Positions 15,150-25,635 of a stretch of 49,885 nucleotides of DNA are shown here, piece after piece. Source of the stretch: an uncultured Rikenellaceae bacterium (GTDB lineage Bacteria; Bacteroidota; Bacteroidia; Bacteroidales; Rikenellaceae). Position 1 is the stretch's first letter. Each line of letters begins with the position of its first letter. Location of the stretch: the NCBI GenBank assembly GCA_946486375.1, contig CAMLTW010000014.1:1-49885 (forward strand). Reading direction: 5' to 3'. The position numbers were made by a program, and so were the translations under genes. The notes below the pieces were generated by a model that made no database searches, was not told the origin of the DNA, and saw only the letters and a program-made list of their open reading frames with translations.

Positions 15150-15917
15150 ATGGACACACAGGCAACCGAAACCACCGCCCCCACCCCTTTTTCTCTCGAC
15201 CTGCAGGAAGGGAAACTTCTCTCGGAAAACGTCTTCTGCGACGATCTGCCCGAAGGCGAATCCCTTTTCGGGGAAATCTTTCCCGACGAGGGAGCGATGA
15301 AAGCTCACTACCTGCGCACGGCACGCCGGATGTGGCCGGAGACATCCCGGAGAAAGGGAGAAAACACGCTTTTGCGGCACCTGGTCTCCCGGCTCAAAAA
15401 ACGCCGGCTGATGCTTTACCTGCTCTGTCGGGACTGGCCCCGTCAGTACTGGCAGCTTCAGACCGAATGTCTGGGACTGATCACGGAAAACGGACTGCCG
15501 CTTCGCCAGAAGCGGGGGCTTGCACGGGTGCTCCACCAGCATTTGTGCCTGTCGTGCGAAATGTCCGGAATGCGTGATTTCATCCGGGAGGAACTGGCCT
15601 TGTGCAGCCGTCAGATTCAAGAGGTCAGAGAGCTGTTAAAGCGGATGGAAGGCAAAGGCGGAAAAGGGGAGCCGGAAGCGGTCGAGGCGAAGAACGCGGA
15701 AGATTTCCCGACCGGAACGCGGGAGAACGCTCCGGTTTCGGAATCCGTGGAAACGCTTGCCGTATCCGGGAAAGGCGAGGAAAGCCCGGTTTCGGAACAG
15801 GAAGACGTTCTGGCGGTTTCGGAGCACGGGAAGGAAGAGGTTCCGCCGGTCTTGGCTTCCGGTAAGGTGTCCGCCCCGGAGCATGCAGGCGATCCTTCGG
15901 AAGGATCGGAAGGTTAG
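15150..15917 (+). CDS. Hypothetical protein with helical N-domain and acidic repeat-like tail
   Basis: A 255-residue protein I cannot assign. There is no signal peptide or membrane segment, so it is probably cytoplasmic. Residues ~45-175 look helical and basic: Trp-rich WPRQYWQLQTECLGLIT, RLKKRRLMLYLLCRDW, and CLSCEMSGMRDF with a CxxC that need not bind metal. Residues ~175-255 are low-complexity, rich in Glu, Ser, Pro, Val and Gly with recurring PVSE and AVSG/AVSE phrases, and likely disordered. The gene has its own promoter and a long structured leader, which suggests tight regulation. It stands alone: upstream are three terminators and downstream a hairpin terminator at 16087. Codon use and GC resemble the neighbours, so the frame looks real. 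Confidence 0.7.
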   Translation: MDTQATETTAPTPFSLDLQEGKLLSENVFCDDLPEGESLFGEIFPDEGAMKAHYLRTARRMWPETSRRKGENTLLRHLVSRLKKRRLMLYLLCRDWPRQYWQLQTECLGLITENGLPLRQKRGLARVLHQHLCLSCEMSGMRDFIREELALCSRQIQEVRELLKRMEGKGGKGEPEAVEAKNAEDFPTGTRENAPVSESVETLAVSGKGEESPVSEQEDVLAVSEHGKEEVPPVLASGKVSAPEHAGDPSEGSEG

Positions 15918-16086
15918 TGCGCGGCCTTCGTGCGGATGCCGCCGGCCTTACGCTCGATTCATACCGCCGTTTACCAGAGGATCGAACAAGTCCTGACGGT
16001 ATGGGGCCACACGACCCCCTTCGGGATCGGGGGAGTGACCGGGCGACGGATTCGCACGATCTGCACCCGCTCCGGGGTGTAAAACG

Positions 16087-16120
16087 GTCGGGGTGCCCAT
16101 CCGGGCACCCCGACTTATTT
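16087..16120 (+). terminator. Hairpin terminator after the hypothetical gene
   Basis: A perfect 12-bp stem, gtcggggtgccc (16087-16098) with gggcaccccgac (16103-16114), 4-base loop, then TTATTTCC. Near copy of the hairpin at 10169. The 170 bases between the stop codon and this stem show no gene. Confidence 0.65.
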
Positions 16121-16136
16121 CCAGACGCCCTTCCGG

Positions 16137-16790
16137 TTGTCCCACAACCATCCGTGCCTCCGTCACCCTGCGCTATTGGGAGGCTTCGCCAGAAGCCGTG
16201 GCAATCTATCCGGACTGCAAAGAGATTCCCACGCTTCGCCTTCGGCTGCGCTCGGAATGACGCCTTGTAATCGGATTCTTCCTGCCGTTGGGAAACTATG
16301 TTGCCCTTGCGTCATTGCGAGGAGCGTTAGCGACGTGGCAACGTTGCGAGTAAGCGAGAGCAGAGCCAAACCGAGCAGGGCCGAAGGCCCTGCGAGCTCA
16401 CCGACCGCAGCCCGTGGTCGTCCCGCAAGGGACGGCACGGATAAAGCGCAGGGAGGTAACAACAGCCAAAGATTATGCGCTAACGTTCATTTCCTAACGA
16501 GCGGGAGCAACGAAAAACCGCCGAAGGCGGGTTAATCTCTGTCAAGTATAATGACAAAAATGTACAGACAAAAATTCCCACGCTTCACTGCGAAATGTTA
16601 CTTCCCTGCGCTTTTTCCGTGCCGTCCCTTGCGGGGCGACCGCGGGCAATGTTACTTCCCTGCGTTATTTCCGTTCCGGCCTTACAGGCCGACAACGGAC
16701 TCCGGTCAGTGAGGCTCAGACCGCTTCGCGGTCTTCGGTTCGGTCGGTGAGCTCGCAGGCTCCTGCCTGCTCGGTTCGCAATGACACAAA
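16137..16790. repeat. Hairpin repeat block E between convergent genes
   Basis: The first part (16137-16530) reads plus: the ggcttc-gcca-gaagcc module, cgttagcg module near 16325, gcagggcc-gaa-ggccctgc near 16375, gtccc-gcaa-gggac near 16410. A core fragment with GTCAAGTATAATGAC follows (16540-16560). The last part (16590-16780) reads minus. Thus the two halves each follow the direction of the gene next to them. No gene is seen in these 650 bases. Confidence 0.88.
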
Positions 16791-16810
16791 ACCGGCCCCC
16801 GGCAAAAGCA

Positions 16811-18160
16811 TCACTCGATGCCGTACAGTTTCAGCTTGTTGTAGAGGGTCTTCCGGTCGATGCCGAGCAGCCGGGCGGCTTTGGCTTTGTTGTTCCCCGC
16901 CTGCCGCAGGGCCCGGCGGATGCGTTCCGCCTCCTCGTCCCCGTCCCGCAGCGAAAGCGACGGAGGTGCGGCGTTTCCGGAAACGATTTCCGCAGGCAGT
17001 TCCCGGCAGGTGATCTCCGATCCGGCGGCCAGCAGGGCGGCGTACCGGACGACATTCTTCATCTGCCGCAGGTTTCCCGGCCAGTCATAGCGCAGCAGCG
17101 CGGCGGCCGCTTCTTCGTCGAACCCTTTCAGCCGCTTGTCCAGTTCCCGGTTGGCTTCTTCCAGAAAGAAGGAAGCGTAACGCAGGATGTCTTCATACTG
17201 CTCGCAGAGCCGCGGCATGCGGAGCGTGAATTCGTTGATGCGGTGGAAAAGGTCTTCCCGGAAAGCCCCTTTGGCAATGGCTTGTTCGAGGTTTTCGTTG
17301 GTGGCCGCCACCAGCCGGATGTCCACCGGAATTTCCCGGCTCCCGCCCACGGGCTTGATGCTCCGTTCCTGCAAGGCCCGCAACAACTGCACCTGCGTTT
17401 CGTAGCCGAGGTTGCCGATTTCGTCCAGAAAGAGCGTCCCCCCGTCCGCCGCGGCGAACACGCCCGTCTTGTCGGCCAGCGCCCCCGTGAAGGAACCCTT
17501 CACATGACCGAAAAATTCCGAGGCCGCCAGTTCCTTCGGAACGGCGCCGCAGTCGAGGGCGACGAACGGCCCCGCCTGCCGCCTGCTGAGGGCATGGATC
17601 CGCCGGGCGATATGCTCCTTCCCCGTACCGCTCGCCCCCTGGATCAGCACCGACAGGCCCGTAGGAGCCACCAGACGAACATGCTCGTCCAGCCGCCGGG
17701 CCGCTTCGCTTTCCCCCTCGACGAACCGTCCTTCCTCCCGTTCCCGTTTCGGGGCGGCGGGAGCCGGCGGGGCAGCGACACCCGACGGGACAGCGGCGGT
17801 ACGCTCCGCCAGCGCTTCCCGGATTTTTTTCAACAGCTCGTCCGGATTGACCGGTTTCGACACGTAATCCTTAGCTCCCTCCTTCATGCTCTGTACGGCG
17901 GTGGCGATTTCCGCATAGCCCGTCATCATGATGGCCGGCACCGGACGTCCCGACTCCCGGAGCCAGCCCAGGAGGGAAATGCCGTCCCCGTCCGGCAGCC
18001 GCAAGTCGCACAGCAGCAGATCGAACGGCTGTTCTTCCAACAGCTTGCGGGCCTTGACGATGCCCGAAACCGTTTCGGCTCCGAATCCTTTCTTCCGGAG
18101 CCAGGTTTGCAGCATCAGCGCAAACGTGATGTCGTCTTCTACGATCAGTATCGTTTCCAT
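16811..18160 (-). CDS. NtrC-family sigma-54-dependent response regulator
   Basis: A 449-residue activator of sigma-54 promoters. The receiver domain (1-115) has acidic E8-D9-D10, phosphoacceptor D52 in LLLCDLRLPD, T80 in the MMTG segment and K102 in SKPV. A Pro/Ala linker follows. The AAA+ domain (~145-370) has Walker A GASGTGKE (175-182), GSFTGA (222-227, a Ser variant of GAFTGA, which contacts sigma-54) and Walker B GGTLFLDE (240-247). A Fis-type helix-turn-helix closes the protein (~410-449, NNKAKAARLLGIDRKTLYNKL). The sensor kinase upstream on the same strand (18805-21417) is the likely partner, but 640 bases of repeat separate them, so they may be transcribed separately. Target promoters are unknown: I found no convincing -24/-12 site in the window. 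Confidence 0.93.
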   Translation of the reverse strand: METILIVEDDITFALMLQTWLRKKGFGAETVSGIVKARKLLEEQPFDLLLCDLRLPDGDGISLLGWLRESGRPVPAIMMTGYAEIATAVQSMKEGAKDYVSKPVNPDELLKKIREALAERTAAVPSGVAAPPAPAAPKREREEGRFVEGESEAARRLDEHVRLVAPTGLSVLIQGASGTGKEHIARRIHALSRRQAGPFVALDCGAVPKELAASEFFGHVKGSFTGALADKTGVFAAADGGTLFLDEIGNLGYETQVQLLRALQERSIKPVGGSREIPVDIRLVAATNENLEQAIAKGAFREDLFHRINEFTLRMPRLCEQYEDILRYASFFLEEANRELDKRLKGFDEEAAAALLRYDWPGNLRQMKNVVRYAALLAAGSEITCRELPAEIVSGNAAPPSLSLRDGDEEAERIRRALRQAGNNKAKAARLLGIDRKTLYNKLKLYGIE

Positions 18161-18299
18161 GATTCGTCTTTCTTCTTTTTGCAGCGGCTCCCGAAAACGC
18201 CGCGACCGTTTTCCCGCTCCGCAACCGGTTAGGCGCTAATGTTCGTTCCCTGCATCCTCGCGTTCTCCCGTTTTCCTACACCTCCGCATCAGTGCGGGG

Positions 18300-18730
18300 A
18301 GTGGAGTGATGTTTAATCTCATCCAGTGTGCGAAGAGATTCCCACGCTTCGCCTTCGGCTGCGGTCGGAATGACGCAAAGTGCCGGGGTGCCGGAACGGT
18401 TGGAAGGAATCTGCTGCGGATGCTACCTCCCTGCGCTTATTCCGCACCGTTCCTGCGAAACGACTGCGGGCGATGTTACTTCCCTCCGTTATTTCCGTTC
18501 CGGCCTTACAGGCCGACAACGGACTCCGGTCAGTGTGGCTCAGACCGCTTCGCGGTCTTCGGTTCGGTCGGTGAGGCTCGCAGGGCCTTCGTTTCCACAT
18601 GTCAGCGCATAACCGGTGGCGGGTGTTATCAACCTGCGCTTATTCCGCACCAGCCTTACGGCTGACTGCGGGCTCCGGTTGATGAGCTCGCAGGGCCTTC
18701 GGCCCTGCTCGGTTCAGAATGACGCGATGG
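18300..18730 (-). repeat. Hairpin repeat block F between the kinase and its regulator
   Basis: Modules read in the minus direction, the direction of the flanking genes. They include the gcggtctt-type hairpin near 18545, cggccttacaggccg near 18503, cagccttacggctg near 18650 and ggccttcggcc near 18698. No gene is present. Confidence 0.88.
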
Positions 18731-18804
18731 AACCGGGTTCTTCCCGCCATTCGCCCTCCCTTCTCCGCTTTTCCCCAAAGCAATACAGAGCCTCCCCTCC
18801 GACC

Positions 18805-21417
18805 TTATTCCTGTCCCGCCTCCCCAGGGCCGCTTTTCCGCCGGGCCGCTTCCAGCACGGCTTCCGCTTCCCGCCTCGCCCGAAGGGCCGTTTCCCGCAG
18901 GCGGTCGTCGAAATCCCTGTCCCGGCTCCCTTCCAGCACCGCCAATGCCTCCACGATGTCCGAACACGTCAGCATCCGGAAAACCGGCAGCATCCGGTGC
19001 GCGACCGCCGCCGCTCCCGCCGCATCGCCCCGCTCCGCCGCCTGCGCCAGCGATGCCAGGTTCTTTCCGGTTTCCGTCACGAAGGATTCCAGAATGGCCG
19101 CCGCCGCTTCCGGATCGTCCGCAGCGAACGCGGTCAGGGCTTCGAACCGGGGCGTTCCCTCCTCCGCTTCCCCACATCCGGCCGGAATACCGTCCGGACA
19201 CACGCCATCCCGCACCCCGGCAAAGTTACGCATTTCTTCCGTTTCCGGGCCTTCGCCCGAACCGCCAGTCACCGAACATGTCCCGTCATCCGGTTCTCTC
19301 CCCGGTTCCAACACCCTGCGGATGCAGGCGGCCAGCTCCGCAAGGGAAAAGGGCTTGTTCAGCCGGGCCGAAAATCCGTGCGCGATCAAAGCCGCCTCGT
19401 CGTGATCCGACCGGGCGGTGAGAGCCACCACCGGCAGGTTCCGGTAACGCACCGTTCCCCGAATCCGGGACACCAGTCCGAAACCGTCCAGTTCCGGCAT
19501 CTGCAAGTCGGTAAATACCATATCGTAACGTTTCCGCCCCAGCAGGGCGACGACCTGCTTCGGATGCAGGCAGGTATCCGCCGTCGCTCCGAGCCGTCGC
19601 AGCATGGCCGCCGTCAGGTCGAGTTGCAGCCGGTCGTCGTCCACCAGCAGGCAGCGCACGGGACGTCCCCACACCGGCACGGCCTCCCGTCCGGAATTCG
19701 CTTCCGGCAACCCTTCCCGGACAATCCGCACGGGAAGCGACACCTCGAACCGGCTCCCGGCTCCCGGACGGCTTTGCAGGGCCATCGTTCCGCCCAACAG
19801 TCCGACCAGCCGCCGGGCGATGGACAGCCCCAGCCCGAACCCCTCGATTCCCTGCGCCGACGGCAGGCGCACGAATTCCCGAAAAATCCGTTCCCGTTCC
19901 TCGTCTCCGATCCCCTTTCCGGTGTCGGCGACCGCGAAGCGGAGCGCTTTCCGCCCCGCCTCCGTCGTGCCGCGCACCGACACGTCCACCGCCACGCTCC
20001 CCCGGTCGGTGAACTTGATCGCATTGGAAAGCAGGTTGCTCAGTATCTGCCGGATACGCACTGCATCGCCTGTCACCCGGACGGGCAGTTCCCCGTCCGC
20101 GTTCAGCGCGAGGGCCAGCCCCTTCCGAACCGCCTGCGGTTCGAAGGCCCCCACGATGTCCTCGAAAAGTTTCCGGGGGTCGAACGGTTCTTCCTGCACA
20201 TCCATCTTCCCCGCTTCGAGCCGGTGGAAATCCAACAGGTCGTTCACCAGCCGCAGCAGGTGATCGGAGGAAGCGCCGATCCGGGCAAGATACTCCCGCT
20301 GTCGTCTGTCGGTCAGCAGCGGGGCCAGCAGATCGGCATAGCCCAGCACGGCCCCCAGCGGGGCCTTGATGTCATGGGTGATGGTCAGCATCAGTTTCTC
20401 CCGCACGTCCAGCAGGTCTTCGGCCCGTTTCTTGGCCGCTTCCAGCTCCCGGCGGTAACGGTTGCTGCGGGCGATGTCGCGCCAGATGAAGAAAAGGAAA
20501 AGCAGGGCCAGCCCCACCGCCCCGAGAGCGATCCGCCCCACCGTCCGGGCCGAGCGGCGTTCGGCGTCCTGCCGTCGTCCGATCCGTTCCAGCAGCCGCC
20601 CCGTTTCCTCCTGTTCCAGTTCCCGGAGCAGGCGGTTGATCTGGCTGGTGAGCACCTGATTGTTGTAGCGCAGCACCCGGCTCCGCTCCTGAATGCGGTC
20701 GTAAAGGGCCTGTTTTTCGCTGTTCACGTCGCTTTGGATGTTCCGCAGGACGGTCACGATGGTATCCGCGGTGTTGTAAGCCTGCTGTGCGGTGTCGCGC
20801 CGGATTTCCCGAACCGACTGCACCACCGTCTGGGAATCGGCCGGTTCCGGTGAAAAGAGGTCGCCCAGCCGCCGGAAGAAGCCTTTCCGCTCCTTTTTGA
20901 TCCGTAGGGTATCCTGCCGCACGGTCACGCTTTCCCGCACGGTGGGAAGCATCACGACCGTATCCCGCCGGATCACTTCCTGTTCGATGTTCTTGCGGAA
21001 CAGTTCCTCCGTCCCGGCTTCGCGGACGGCCTGCCGCAGGTCGAGGATCGTCCGCTGCTTGCTGCGGAGCAGGCGGTCTACGCTGTCGATCCGTTCCAGC
21101 TGCACGCTGTCCCGGACGAACGCCCGCAGGGAATCCAGGTCGGCCCGCACCTCCCCCATGCCCCGGCGGTACAGCGCCCCGTCCGAGACGTACCCCGCCG
21201 CCAGCAGCTGCCCGTAGCTTTCGGCCTGATACAAATCGTAGAGCACCCGGTTGATGAGCGTCCGGCGGCGGGCCAGTTCCGCTTCGTAGTCGTCCGGGGC
21301 GGAGAGGCGTTTCATTTCCCGGTAGGTGTACCCCACCGCGAATATGGAAAGAATGACGAGCAGGAGGTATCCCGCGGCGATTTTCGTTTTGACGGATCGA
21401 AAAGGTTTCAAGGACAT
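18805..21417 (-). CDS. Hybrid sensor histidine kinase with receiver and HPt domains
   Basis: An 870-residue inner-membrane phosphorelay protein. TM1 (~12-32) and TM2 (~296-313) enclose a ~260-residue periplasmic sensor that is largely helical (predicted coiled coils, RIQERSRVLRYNNQVL) and contains a CHASE3-like arrangement, though I cannot name the domain. After TM2: HisKA with H348 in THDIKAPLG, HATPase_c with NAIKF, DTGKGIG and GFGLGLSIA, a receiver with D637 in FTDLQMPE, and a C-terminal HPt with H807 in AHRMLP. The full chain His-Asp-His is thus in one protein and needs an external regulator, plausibly the NtrC-type protein downstream. An in-frame GTG at 21435 would add six residues. I prefer the ATG at 21417 because the upstream AT-rich box TATATAAA leaves little leader for the GTG. 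Confidence 0.9.
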   Translation of the reverse strand: MSLKPFRSVKTKIAAGYLLLVILSIFAVGYTYREMKRLSAPDDYEAELARRRTLINRVLYDLYQAESYGQLLAAGYVSDGALYRRGMGEVRADLDSLRAFVRDSVQLERIDSVDRLLRSKQRTILDLRQAVREAGTEELFRKNIEQEVIRRDTVVMLPTVRESVTVRQDTLRIKKERKGFFRRLGDLFSPEPADSQTVVQSVREIRRDTAQQAYNTADTIVTVLRNIQSDVNSEKQALYDRIQERSRVLRYNNQVLTSQINRLLRELEQEETGRLLERIGRRQDAERRSARTVGRIALGAVGLALLFLFFIWRDIARSNRYRRELEAAKKRAEDLLDVREKLMLTITHDIKAPLGAVLGYADLLAPLLTDRRQREYLARIGASSDHLLRLVNDLLDFHRLEAGKMDVQEEPFDPRKLFEDIVGAFEPQAVRKGLALALNADGELPVRVTGDAVRIRQILSNLLSNAIKFTDRGSVAVDVSVRGTTEAGRKALRFAVADTGKGIGDEERERIFREFVRLPSAQGIEGFGLGLSIARRLVGLLGGTMALQSRPGAGSRFEVSLPVRIVREGLPEANSGREAVPVWGRPVRCLLVDDDRLQLDLTAAMLRRLGATADTCLHPKQVVALLGRKRYDMVFTDLQMPELDGFGLVSRIRGTVRYRNLPVVALTARSDHDEAALIAHGFSARLNKPFSLAELAACIRRVLEPGREPDDGTCSVTGGSGEGPETEEMRNFAGVRDGVCPDGIPAGCGEAEEGTPRFEALTAFAADDPEAAAAILESFVTETGKNLASLAQAAERGDAAGAAAVAHRMLPVFRMLTCSDIVEALAVLEGSRDRDFDDRLRETALRARREAEAVLEAARRKSGPGEAGQE

Positions 21418-21494
21418 ATCGGGTTGAACCGGCACGCGCCGAGACTTTTATATAACGCACGGGGAGCGCCGGATATTTTTTCGGCGGGGACGGG

Positions 21495-21925
21495 TTTTCG
21501 TTGCTCCCGCTCGTTAGGAAATGAACGTTAGCGCATAGCCTTGGACGGATGTTACCTCCTTACAGTCGGTTAGCTCGCAGGGCCTTCGGCCATGCTCGGT
21601 TCGGCTCTGCTCTCGCTTATTCGCAACGCTGCCACGGCTTCTGACGAAGCCTCGCAATGACGCAAAGGCGGTGGAGTTTCGGATGGTTGGAAGGAACCGG
21701 TAACCATGCGTCATGCTGAACCGAGGAATGCCGCAGGCATGACGAGCCTCACCGACCGGAGTCCGCTGTCGGCCTGCAAGGCCGGAGCGGAAACAACGCA
21801 GGGAGGTAGCATTCGCAGCCGCAGGCGAAGCGTGAGCATCTCTTTTTTATGCCGGACAGAGATTGCCACGTCGCTCCGCTCCTCGCAATGACGCAAAGGC
21901 GGTGGAGTTTCGGACGGTCGGAAGG
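21495..21925. repeat. Hairpin repeat block G
   Basis: Lies upstream of the kinase gene, with mixed orientation: minus modules at 21550-21660, plus modules at 21705-21830 (atgcc-gca-ggcat; cggcctgcaaggccg), and a MITE-like pair at 21807-21893 whose core is TTTTTTATGCCGGACAGAG. It contains the reverse complement of AAGGAGGTAAC at 21551. No gene is seen. Confidence 0.88.
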
Positions 21926-21965
21926 AATCTTCCGCTGTCCCTCCGCCTCTCCGAACAGTTCCCCC

Positions 21966-22676
21966 TTAACCGTGCACCAGCGTCCCGATGGGTTCTCCCT
22001 CGACGACCTTCATCAGGTTGCCCGGCGTGTCCATGTCGAAGACCACGACCGGCAGGCCGTTTTCCCGACACATCGTGAAGGCCGTTAGGTCCATCACTTT
22101 CAGCTTCCGCTCATAAACTTCCTCGAAGGTGATTTCCGCGAATTTCGCCGCCGACGGGTCTTTCTCCGGGTCGGCGGTATAGACGCCGTCCACCCGTGTC
22201 CCCTTCAGCAGCACATCGGCCCCGATCTCCACGCCCCGCAGAGCCGAAGCGGTGTCCGTGGTGAAAAACGGGTTGCCCGTTCCCCCCGCGATGATGACCA
22301 CGCACCCCTGCGCCATCAGCTCCAGCGCACGGGACTTGGCATACAACTCTCCCACCGGCTCCATGCGGATGGAAGTCAGCACGCGGGCCTTCGCCCCGAT
22401 GCTTTCCAGCGCCGACTGCAGGGCCAGCGAGTTGATGACCGTGGCCAGCATCCCCATCTGGTCGCCCTTCACGCGGTCGAATCCCTTGTCCACTCCGCTC
22501 AGGCCGCGAAAAATGTTTCCGCCCCCGATGACGATGCCGATCTGCACCCCCTTGCCGGCCACCTCCCTGATCTGCTGCGCATACTCTCCGAGCCGCACGG
22601 GGTCGATGCCCTGCTTCCGCGCTCCCGCCAGCGATTCCCCGCTCAGTTTGAGCAGGATTCTCTGATACCGTGCCAT
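21966..22676 (-). CDS. pyrH: UMP kinase
   Basis: A 236-residue hexameric UMP kinase of the amino-acid kinase fold, making UDP from UMP and ATP for nucleotide synthesis. Visible: KLSGESLAG near the N-terminus, IVIGGGNIFRG, GDQMGMLATVINSLAL (UMP/effector site), AGGTGNPFFTTDTASALR, ADVLLKGTRVDGVYTADP and the C-terminal FDMDTPGNL. The length is normal. The start codon lies 4 bases after the stop of the OmpA-like lipoprotein gene, so the two are co-transcribed. The more usual partner frr is elsewhere (4292). Confidence 0.97.
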   Translation of the reverse strand: MARYQRILLKLSGESLAGARKQGIDPVRLGEYAQQIREVAGKGVQIGIVIGGGNIFRGLSGVDKGFDRVKGDQMGMLATVINSLALQSALESIGAKARVLTSIRMEPVGELYAKSRALELMAQGCVVIIAGGTGNPFFTTDTASALRGVEIGADVLLKGTRVDGVYTADPEKDPSAAKFAEITFEEVYERKLKVMDLTAFTMCRENGLPVVVFDMDTPGNLMKVVEGEPIGTLVHG

Positions 22677-22680
22677 ACCT

Positions 22681-23535
22681 TTATTTCATCAGTTCCATGA
22701 GTTCGTCCAGTTTCGGCGTCAGGATGATTTCCGTACGCCGGTTCTTTTGCCGGGCCTCGCGGGTGTCGGCCGTGTCCAGCGGGAAAAACTCCCCGCGTCC
22801 GGCCGCCGTGATCCGGCCCGGTGCGATGTCGGGGTTTTCCAGCAGCAGGCGCACCACCGTGGTCGCCCGCTTGACGCTCAGGTCCCAGTTGTCGCGCAAC
22901 TGCCCCTGCGCCCGGTAGGGAACGTTGTCCGTATGCCCTTCCACCAGGATGTTGATGTCCGGATTCTGAGCCAGCACCTGCCCCAGGTCGCGCACCGCCC
23001 GCGCCCCTTCGGGATCAATCTCGAAACTCCCCGACCGGAACAGGAGCTTGTCTTCCATCGAAACGTAGACGTTTCCGCCGCGCTGGGTGACGGTCAGCCC
23101 CTTCCCTTCGAATCCGAGCAGGGCATCGGCCACCTTCCGGCGGATTTCCGACAGCGCCGCCTCTCGGTTGCGCAGCATCTGTTCCAGCTCGGCCATCCGG
23201 GCTTCCCGCTTTTCCAGTTCGGCCTGATTCTCCTGCAGCTGCCGGAGCATGGCCGACGCCTCCGCCGAGTTGCGGGAAATCAGGTCGTTGTAATCCTTTT
23301 CCAGCTTCCGGTGTTTGACCGACAGCGCCTCCGCCTGTTCGCGCAGCTGGCGAAGCTCCGTTTCCAGCCGCTGCCGGGTTCCGTCCAGCTCGTCCACGCG
23401 CCCCAGCGCCCTCACCCGTTCGCTGTCCAGCCGCATGGCTTCCGCCTTCATCTGGTTGTACTTTTTGGTGCTGACGCAGGAGGCCGCCGCAAGCGCCATC
23501 CAGAGGAGCACCGCTCCCTTTGCGATCCGTATCAT
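22681..23535 (-). CDS. OmpA-family peptidoglycan-binding lipoprotein with coiled coil
   Basis: A 284-residue envelope protein. The N-terminus is a lipoprotein signal ending in AASC (Cys near residue 20), predicting lipid anchoring. Residues ~30-140 form a long coiled coil (ALGRVDELDGTRQRLETELRQL and onward). The C-terminal OmpA domain (~160-275) carries the peptidoglycan-binding signature ILVEGHTDNVPY...DNWDLSVKRATTVVRLL and GRGEFFPLDT. It resembles YiaD/Pal-type proteins that tie the outer membrane to the wall. I start at the ATG at 23535, because the 12 extra residues of the longer frame are charged and would spoil the signal peptide. It is the first gene of the ompA-pyrH pair and diverges from dxs. 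Confidence 0.9.
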   Translation of the reverse strand: MIRIAKGAVLLWMALAAASCVSTKKYNQMKAEAMRLDSERVRALGRVDELDGTRQRLETELRQLREQAEALSVKHRKLEKDYNDLISRNSAEASAMLRQLQENQAELEKREARMAELEQMLRNREAALSEIRRKVADALLGFEGKGLTVTQRGGNVYVSMEDKLLFRSGSFEIDPEGARAVRDLGQVLAQNPDINILVEGHTDNVPYRAQGQLRDNWDLSVKRATTVVRLLLENPDIAPGRITAAGRGEFFPLDTADTREARQKNRRTEIILTPKLDELMELMK

Positions 23536-23619
23536 ATCCGTGTTTTTACGTTCGTCTCCGTTATCGCTCAACCGGTTCCGCCCCCGCCGCCCCCGAAAGG
23601 GGAAAAGGGCTTCCCCGGA

Positions 23620-23627
23620 CGAAGATA
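23620..23627 (-). promoter_or_regulatory. Possible -7 box of the OmpA-like gene
   Basis: Minus-strand TATCTTCG, one mismatch to TAnnTTTG, ~85 bases before the ATG at 23535. No clear -33 element. Confidence 0.35.
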
Positions 23628-23642
23628 CGAAAAAGTTGTGAA

Positions 23643-23672
23643 TTTGAATCCGGATGGTTACTTTTACCTTTT
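23643..23672 (+). promoter_or_regulatory. Promoter of dxs
   Basis: TTTG (23643-23646), 18 bases, TACCTTTT (23665-23672), one mismatch in the -7 box. It overlaps an upstream in-frame ATG at 23654, so dxs should start at 23717. Confidence 0.55.
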
Positions 23673-23716
23673 CAAAACGAGCACAAACGCGGACAAAGCA
23701 TTACGAATCCATATCC

Positions 23717-25621
<1,905 letters not shown>

Positions 25622-25635
25622 AAACCGGACTTGCG

